A DNA stretch of 17,891 bases from an uncultured Actinomycetes bacterium (GTDB lineage Bacteria > Actinomycetota > Thermoleophilia > Gaiellales > F1-60-MAGs149): NCBI GenBank assembly GCA_903847495.1, contig CAINDT010000237.1:1-17891 (forward strand), read 5' to 3'. The translations under genes were made by a program, and so were the position numbers. Numbering within the stretch: the first letter of the stretch is position 1; every line of letters starts with the position of its first letter. Of this stretch, positions 14,754-17,891 are shown piece by piece. The notes under the pieces were generated by a model that made no database searches, had not been told where the DNA came from, and saw only the letters and a list, made by a program, of their open reading frames with translations.

Positions 14754-15311
14754 ATGAATCGCAAGTTCATCGCCCTCACCGCCGCCGTTGCCGCCCTCGC
14801 GCTGCCGGCGGCCTCGCTCGCACAGTCCGCCACGTCGGGCTCGACGAGCACGACGACCACGGCCGCTGCCGGCCACCGTCATCATCATCCGCCGTTCGAC
14901 GCCATCGCCAAGGAGCTGGGGCTCGACGTCGCCACGGTCAAGGCCGCGTTCAAGGCGAACCGTCCCGCCGAGGGGCAGCGCCCGACCGCCGCGCAGCGTG
15001 AGGCGGTCGCGACCGCCCTCGGCACGACCTCGGCCAAGCTCGATGCGATCATGAAGGAGTACGCACCCCAGGGCGGACAGCGCGGACCGAAGCTCCCGAT
15101 CGCCCAGATCGCGCAGGAGCTCGGCCTCAGTCAGGCAGCCGTCAAGCAGGCCTTCGAGGCGAACCGCCCGGCGCCCGGCACCAAGCCGACCGACGCCACG
15201 AAGAACGCGATCGCCTCGGCGCTCGGCATCACCCGGGCCCAGTTCGATGCCCTCATGGACGAGTATCGCCCCGCGCCGCCGGCCGCCACGGGCTCGAGCA
15301 TGAACAGCTAG
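14754..15311 (+). CDS. Small secreted protein with two internal helical repeats
   Basis: A 185-residue exported protein. Residues 1-23 are a signal peptide (MNRKFIALTAAVAALALPAA, SLA). A Ser/Thr-rich spacer and a histidine cluster (GHRHHHPP, 40-47) follow. Two related repeats come next: repeat 1, about 48-104 (FDAIAKELGLDVATVKAAF to LDAIMKEYAP), and repeat 2, about 114-172 (IAQIAQELGLSQAAVKQAF to FDALMDEYRP). Each contains KANRPA/EANRPA and a second helix pair, so each is itself a duplicated helical hairpin. The His cluster may bind metal. A purine-rich GAGAGAG lies upstream of the ATG. The CTCTCA direct repeats upstream suggest control by a two-component system, perhaps responding to envelope or metal stress. 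I do not recognise a named family. Confidence 0.75.
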   Translation: MNRKFIALTAAVAALALPAASLAQSATSGSTSTTTTAAAGHRHHHPPFDAIAKELGLDVATVKAAFKANRPAEGQRPTAAQREAVATALGTTSAKLDAIMKEYAPQGGQRGPKLPIAQIAQELGLSQAAVKQAFEANRPAPGTKPTDATKNAIASALGITRAQFDALMDEYRPAPPAATGSSMNS

Positions 15312-15371
15312 ACCGACAACCGGGACGGGCGCCCCGACAATCGCGCCCGAGTACGACCTCCTGCAGCACGA

Positions 15372-15401
15372 AAACGGCCCCCGGGGAACCGGGGGCCGTT
15401 T
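15372..15401 (-). terminator. Bidirectional intrinsic terminator between secreted-protein gene and tRNA
   Basis: A 13-bp perfect stem, AAACGGCCCCCGG (15372-15384) and CCGGGGGCCGTTT (15389-15401), closes a GGAA loop. Read on the minus strand it ends in TTTT and sits 6 nt after the tRNA-Leu 3' end, so it terminates the tRNA. Read on the plus strand it can also stop transcription from the gene ending at 15311. Confidence 0.85.
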
Positions 15402-15407
15402 GCACGA

Positions 15408-15491
<84 letters not shown>

Positions 15492-15568
15492 GTGCGTGCG
15501 GGATCGTAGACGAACCCGTCGGTCGGCCGCGCTGCCACGCGTCAACAGCGTCTCGACACAACCCGAAC

Positions 15569-15617
15569 TTGCGAACACGTGTTCGATGTGGCACAGTGTG
15601 ACGCGAACACCCGTTCG
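15569..15617 (+). promoter_or_regulatory. lexA promoter with two SOS (LexA) boxes
   Basis: Box 1 CGAACACGTGTTCG (15572-15585) is a perfect palindrome and box 2 CGAACACCCGTTCG (15604-15617) matches the CGAAC-N4-GTTCG consensus of Gram-positive LexA. They are 32 bp apart, about three helical turns. A promoter fits around box 1: TTGCGA (15569-15574), a 17-bp spacer, CACAGT (15592-15597). Box 1 occupies the spacer and box 2 lies just past the start of transcription, so LexA would repress its own gene. Confidence 0.9.
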
Positions 15618-15631
15618 ACTGGAGGTCAGCC

Positions 15632-16270
15632 GTGGGACTCACGAAGCGACAGCAGGAGATCCTGGACGTGGTCCAGGAGTACATGGAGCAGAAGGGGTAC
15701 CCGCCGACCGTGCGCGAAATCGGCGAGGCCGTGGGCCTCAACTCGCCGTCGACCGTGCACGCGCACCTCAAGGCGCTGGAGGAGAGCGGCGCGCTCACGC
15801 GCGATGCGACTAAGCCTCGCGCGATCGATCTGACCGAGCGTCGCGATGCTCGGGCGGCGCAGGCCCAGCGCGTCGAGCTCGACGACATGCCCGGTGTGCG
15901 GCTGCTGCCGCTGGTCGGCAGCATCGCGGCGGGTGCGCCGATCCTCGCCGAGGAGAACGTGACCGAGCACATCGCTGTGCCCGAGCAGATCACCGGCAGC
16001 GGCGAGAACTTCCTGCTCAAGGTGCGCGGCGACTCGATGATCAACGCCGGCATCCTGGACGGCGATACGGTGGTCATCCGTCGGCAGGAGGACTGCGCCG
16101 ACGGCGAGATCGCGGCGTGCCTCGTGGACGGCGACGAGGCCACCGTCAAGCGCTTGCGTCGCATCGAGGGGCGGGTCCGTCTCGACCCCGAGAACGATCA
16201 TCTCGAGCCCTTCTATCCCGACCACGTCGTCGTCATGGGCGTCGTGGTGGGCGTCTTCCGGAGGATCTGA
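15632..16270 (+). CDS. lexA: LexA repressor, SOS response regulator
   Basis: A 212-residue repressor and self-cleaving protease of the DNA-damage response. The N-terminal winged helix (1-68) contains KRQQEILDVVQEYMEQKGYPP and the recognition helix region LNSPSTVHAHLKALEESG. The C-terminal S24 peptidase domain has the cleavage bond Ala100-Gly101 (SIAAGAP), Ser135 in RGDSM and Lys173 in ATVKRL, so RecA-stimulated autocleavage should be intact. A GTG start is supported by GGAGGT (15621-15626) 5 nt upstream; the first residues MGLTKRQQEIL match other LexA proteins. Two LexA boxes lie in the promoter. The following small gene begins 3 nt after the stop and its ribosome site lies inside the end of lexA, so the two are probably co-induced by DNA damage. 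Confidence 0.97.
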   Translation: MGLTKRQQEILDVVQEYMEQKGYPPTVREIGEAVGLNSPSTVHAHLKALEESGALTRDATKPRAIDLTERRDARAAQAQRVELDDMPGVRLLPLVGSIAAGAPILAEENVTEHIAVPEQITGSGENFLLKVRGDSMINAGILDGDTVVIRRQEDCADGEIAACLVDGDEATVKRLRRIEGRVRLDPENDHLEPFYPDHVVVMGVVVGVFRRI

Positions 16271-16273
16271 GTC

Positions 16274-16492
16274 ATGCTTACCGCCGACATGCACGCCACC
16301 GTCCCGATGACCGGCTCGCTCCAGGATCTGCTCGACGCCTGGGCGCCCCACGACCACAGCAACGTCGACGGCGTCTGCGTGGTCTGCGAAGGCGAGACCT
16401 TCCGTATCGAGTTGCGTGGCGGGGCGCACGCCCACGCCTGCCGCGAGTGTGGTTCCGTCCTCGAGGACGAGTCCGCCCGCCCGTCGGTCTGA
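16274..16492 (+). CDS. Small zinc-ribbon-like protein downstream of lexA
   Basis: A 72-residue protein with two CxxC knuckles, Cys35/Cys38 (CVVC) and Cys56/Cys59 (CREC), 17 residues apart. They would bind one zinc as a ribbon. His26, His28 and the HAHAC segment add further possible ligands. The acidic N-terminal helix (SLQDLLDAWAPHD) could contact a partner. The ATG lies 3 nt after the lexA stop, with GGAGG (16260-16264) inside the last lexA codons, so it is almost certainly in the lexA transcript and SOS-controlled. No family is recognised; DNA, RNA or protein binding is possible. Confidence 0.75.
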   Translation: MLTADMHATVPMTGSLQDLLDAWAPHDHSNVDGVCVVCEGETFRIELRGGAHAHACRECGSVLEDESARPSV

Positions 16493-16524
16493 CGCACGCG
16501 GGCGACATGTGCTGGAATGAGCGC

Positions 16525-16947
16525 ATGTCGCCCCGTCGATTCCTCATCACCTGCGCCGCCGCGGCGATGCTCGCCTTCGCGGCAGCACCGGCGAATGCCG
16601 CCCAAGTGGTCAACGGCACGATCTCGCCGTCGAAGCTGAAGGGCAAGCCGACGGCCGTGATGTTCCTCCATCCGTTTTGAACCCAGTGCCAGGCCGAGGC
16701 GCCTGAGGTCGCGCGGTTCGCGTCGACGCATCCCGGAGTGAGAGTCGTCGCCGTGTCGTTCGGCACACCCGCAGACACGCGTGCTTTCGTGGCACGTCGT
16801 TTCGGAACGGCGCCCATCGCCGTCTACCTCGATCCGTCGCGTGCCGCTTCGCGGACGTTTGGCGTGGCGTCCTACCCCGAGTTCCGGTTCGTGAACGCGC
16901 GGGGCGCGCTGACCAAGCGGGCGCCAACCGGCTTCCCGTTCGGCTGA
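16525..16947 (+). CDS. Probable selenoprotein: exported thioredoxin-fold (TlpA/redoxin-like) protein with Sec-x-x-Cys
   Basis: One 140-residue frame is interrupted only by TGA at 16678-16680, codon 52. Upstream codons give a signal peptide (1-26, MSPRRFLITCAAAAML to ANAA) and the redoxin strand GKPTAVMFLHPF; downstream codons give TQCQAEAPEVARF, VRVVAVSFG, the cis-Pro region SYPEFRFVN and a short tail, the parts of one thioredoxin fold. The TGA lies exactly at the first cysteine of the CxxC active site, giving Sec52-Thr-Gln-Cys55. TGA is a normal stop elsewhere in the window, so specific Sec insertion is the natural explanation. Candidate SECIS hairpins follow at 16690-16705 and 16708-16727. 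The ATG at 16525 has TGGAAT 6 nt before it and no ribosome site. An extracytoplasmic thiol/disulfide reductase or peroxidase role is inferred. Alternatives are a TGC/TGT-to-TGA mutation (recent pseudogene) or a base error. Confidence 0.75.
16690..16727 (+). promoter_or_regulatory. Candidate bacterial SECIS element(s) after the in-frame UGA
   Basis: Two hairpins are possible within the coding sequence after the UGA (16678-16680). The first is CAGGC (16690-16694), loop CGAGGC, GCCTG (16701-16705): a 5-bp stem with GG in the loop, starting 9 nt after the UGA, close to the E. coli fdhF spacing. The second is GTCGCGC (16708-16714), loop GGTTC, then GCG, a bulged T and CGAC (16720-16727): a 7-bp stem with a GGU loop and bulged U reminiscent of SelB-bound hairpins, but farther away. 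GC-rich DNA forms hairpins easily, so this is supportive only. Confidence 0.4.
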
Positions 16948-16987
16948 ACGACGGAAACCGCGCACCTCGGCAGGTCCGCCGGGGCGG

Positions 16988-16993
16988 TATCCT
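16988..16993 (+). promoter_or_regulatory. Putative -10 element of a leaderless promoter
   Basis: TATCCT lies 6 nt before the GTG at 17000, with no ribosome site between. Transcription would begin at or next to the start codon. Confidence 0.5.
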
Positions 16994-16999
16994 CACCGT

Positions 17000-17356
17000 G
17001 TGCTGTCCACCGACGATCTGCTGCTCACGCGCGCCCAGCGTGACCTCTACTGGGAGCTCGAGGGGGGAACGGTCGAGGATCTCGAGCGTTTCGCTGAGCG
17101 GCTCGTGGCCCGCGTCGTGATCCTCGTCCGTCATCGCTGCGTTCACGGGCGGGAGTCCGCGGAGACGCTGGAGCGGGCCGAGCGCGTGCATGGCCTCGTC
17201 GCCGAGGATCCTCGCTCTGAGGAGACGCGTGCGGCGATCTGGAGTCTCGTCGAGTGGCTGACGCGGTGGCCATGGGGGACGGCGGCGTACGGCGCAATCG
17301 ATCGCCTGGTCGTCGCCGGGGCGATCGTCGATGAACTCGCGCGGCAGCCGACGTGA
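17000..17356 (+). CDS. Small helical protein of unknown function, coupled to a PlsY-like gene
   Basis: A 118-residue protein I do not recognise. It is predicted to be all-helical and soluble: DDLLLTRAQRDLYWELEGG, VEDLERFAERLVARVVILVR and TRAAIWSLVEWLTRWPWGTA, with a conserved-looking aromatic segment near the C-terminus (WSLVEWLTRWPWG) that might sit on a membrane. The GTG start is preceded by TATCCT at 6 nt and no ribosome site, so the mRNA is probably leaderless. Its TGA stop overlaps the GTG of the next gene in the sequence GTGA, implying translational coupling with the PlsY-like membrane protein and possibly a shared task. Confidence 0.6.
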   Translation: MLSTDDLLLTRAQRDLYWELEGGTVEDLERFAERLVARVVILVRHRCVHGRESAETLERAERVHGLVAEDPRSEETRAAIWSLVEWLTRWPWGTAAYGAIDRLVVAGAIVDELARQPT

Positions 17357-17891
17357 CCGCGACCTACGTCATCGCGGCCGTCGTCGGCTATCTGCTGGGC
17401 TGCGTGTCATTCGCCAACCTGATCGCCCGCCGCCACGGCGTCGAGGATCTGCGGGCGACCGGTGATCGCAATCCCGGTTACTGGAACGCCCGGACCAGCA
17501 TCGGCGTGCGTGCCTCAGTGCCAATCCTCCTGCTCGACGCCGCCAAAGCCGCAGCCGCGGTTGGCATCGGCCTCGTTTTGGCTGGCACCTGGGGCGGGAT
17601 CATCGCCTGGACGGCCGTCGTCCTCGGACACATGTTTCCCGTCACGATGCGCTTCCGCGGCGGGCGCAGCGTGCTGTGCCTCGTCGGTGGTGCGATGGTG
17701 CTCGTCCCCCTCGCGTGTATTCCGGCTGCAGTGGCGCTGCTGATCGTGCGCTGGCGGTGGGACTTCGCGCGCGGCGCCCAGACGGCGCTGATTGCCGCGC
17801 CGTTCGCGGTGTGGATCATCTACGGCGCCGGCCCGGAACTGTTCGCCACGGTGGGGCTGCTGTGCCTGATCGGCGTTCGCTCCGCCCTCGC
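17353..17891 (+). CDS. PlsY-like glycerol-3-phosphate acyltransferase family protein (3' end outside window)
   Basis: The first 179 residues of a polytopic membrane protein that continues beyond the window. It follows the PlsY pattern: YLLGCVSFANLIAR in the first helix, motif 1 as GDRNPGYWNAR (37-47; usual GSGNPGATN), motif 2 around LLLDAAKAA (60-67; usual DxxKG), and motif 3 as LGHMFPVTMRFRGGRSV (91-107; usual GHxFPxFxxFxGGKGVAT). Asn40, Pro41, Gly42, Asn45, Asp62, Lys65, Gly92-His93 and Phe95-Pro96 are kept, but SG, AT and KG positions are changed. PlsY transfers acyl groups from acyl phosphate to glycerol 3-phosphate. With these substitutions the acceptor or donor may differ. GTG start in a GTGA overlap. 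Confidence 0.75.
   Translation, partial: MTATYVIAAVVGYLLGCVSFANLIARRHGVEDLRATGDRNPGYWNARTSIGVRASVPILLLDAAKAAAAVGIGLVLAGTWGGIIAWTAVVLGHMFPVTMRFRGGRSVLCLVGGAMVLVPLACIPAAVALLIVRWRWDFARGAQTALIAAPFAVWIIYGAGPELFATVGLLCLIGVRSAL

Noticed and set aside
15327..15348. GGGCGC/GCGCCC hairpin after the two-repeat secreted protein gene
   Set aside because: Weak 6-bp stem; the strong terminator at 15372-15401 explains the end of transcription.
16678..16680. TGA reassigned as a sense codon throughout the genome
   Set aside because: TGA ends the amine oxidase, its partner, RidA-like, lexA and other genes at family-appropriate positions, so a general recoding is not supported; only local selenocysteine insertion fits.

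Overview
The window is very GC-rich with strong third-position G/C bias and dense coding on both strands. It looks like a chromosomal segment of an actinomycete-type bacterium. The LexA boxes are of the CGAAC-N4-GTTCG (Gram-positive/actinobacterial) kind. Several genes appear to be leaderless, and there is a DUF6159-type membrane protein and families of small secreted proteins. I would guess the class Thermoleophilia (Solirubrobacterales/Gaiellales-like), but that is inference. I see no insertion sequence, phage gene or CRISPR array.

Layout. (1) 78-2253 (+): a LeuC-type dehydratase large subunit and an Asp/Glu/hydantoin-racemase-family protein in which both catalytic cysteines are replaced. 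(2) 2250-2759 (-): a small TPR/Sel1-like protein, divergent from (3) 2821-6530 (+): copper amine oxidase, an uncharacterised partner overlapping its stop codon, a RidA-family imine hydrolase and a DUF1028 protein. This reads as an amine/imine breakdown module. (4) 6620-8828 (+): two tandem secreted beta-propeller paralogues separated by a strong hairpin. (5) 8833-9354 (-): a second Sel1-like protein, divergent from (6) 9467-10462 (+): an arginase/agmatinase-fold enzyme that keeps the metal ligands but has Cys where the guanidinium-binding Glu normally sits; a 49-bp nested palindrome lies between them. (7) 10473-10967 (+): a secreted NTF2-like protein, convergent with methylglyoxal synthase (11043-11462, -). 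(8) 11538-13674 (-): two tandem secreted paralogues with a proline-rich linker. (9) 13801-15311 (+): the DUF6159 membrane protein and a secreted two-repeat protein preceded by an array of CTCTCA direct repeats. (10) A bidirectional terminator and tRNA-Leu(GAG) on the minus strand. (11) 15632-16492 (+): lexA with two SOS boxes, and a coupled small zinc-ribbon protein. (12) 16525-16947 (+): a thioredoxin-fold exported protein whose frame is interrupted only by a TGA at the first active-site cysteine position, giving Sec-Thr-Gln-Cys. (13) 17000-17891 (+): a small unknown protein overlapping a divergent PlsY-like acyltransferase that runs off the window.

The most striking item is the probable selenoprotein at 16525-16947. 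It is invisible to ordinary gene callers because TGA splits it into two short ORFs. TGA is a normal stop for many other genes here, so any read-through must be local, as in selenocysteine insertion. Two hairpins that could serve as a bacterial SECIS lie just downstream. The second theme is enzymes with intact folds but altered catalytic residues (racemase-like, ureohydrolase-like, PlsY-like). The third is a recurring promoter layout in which a -10 hexamer sits 6-7 nt before the start codon, implying leaderless transcripts.
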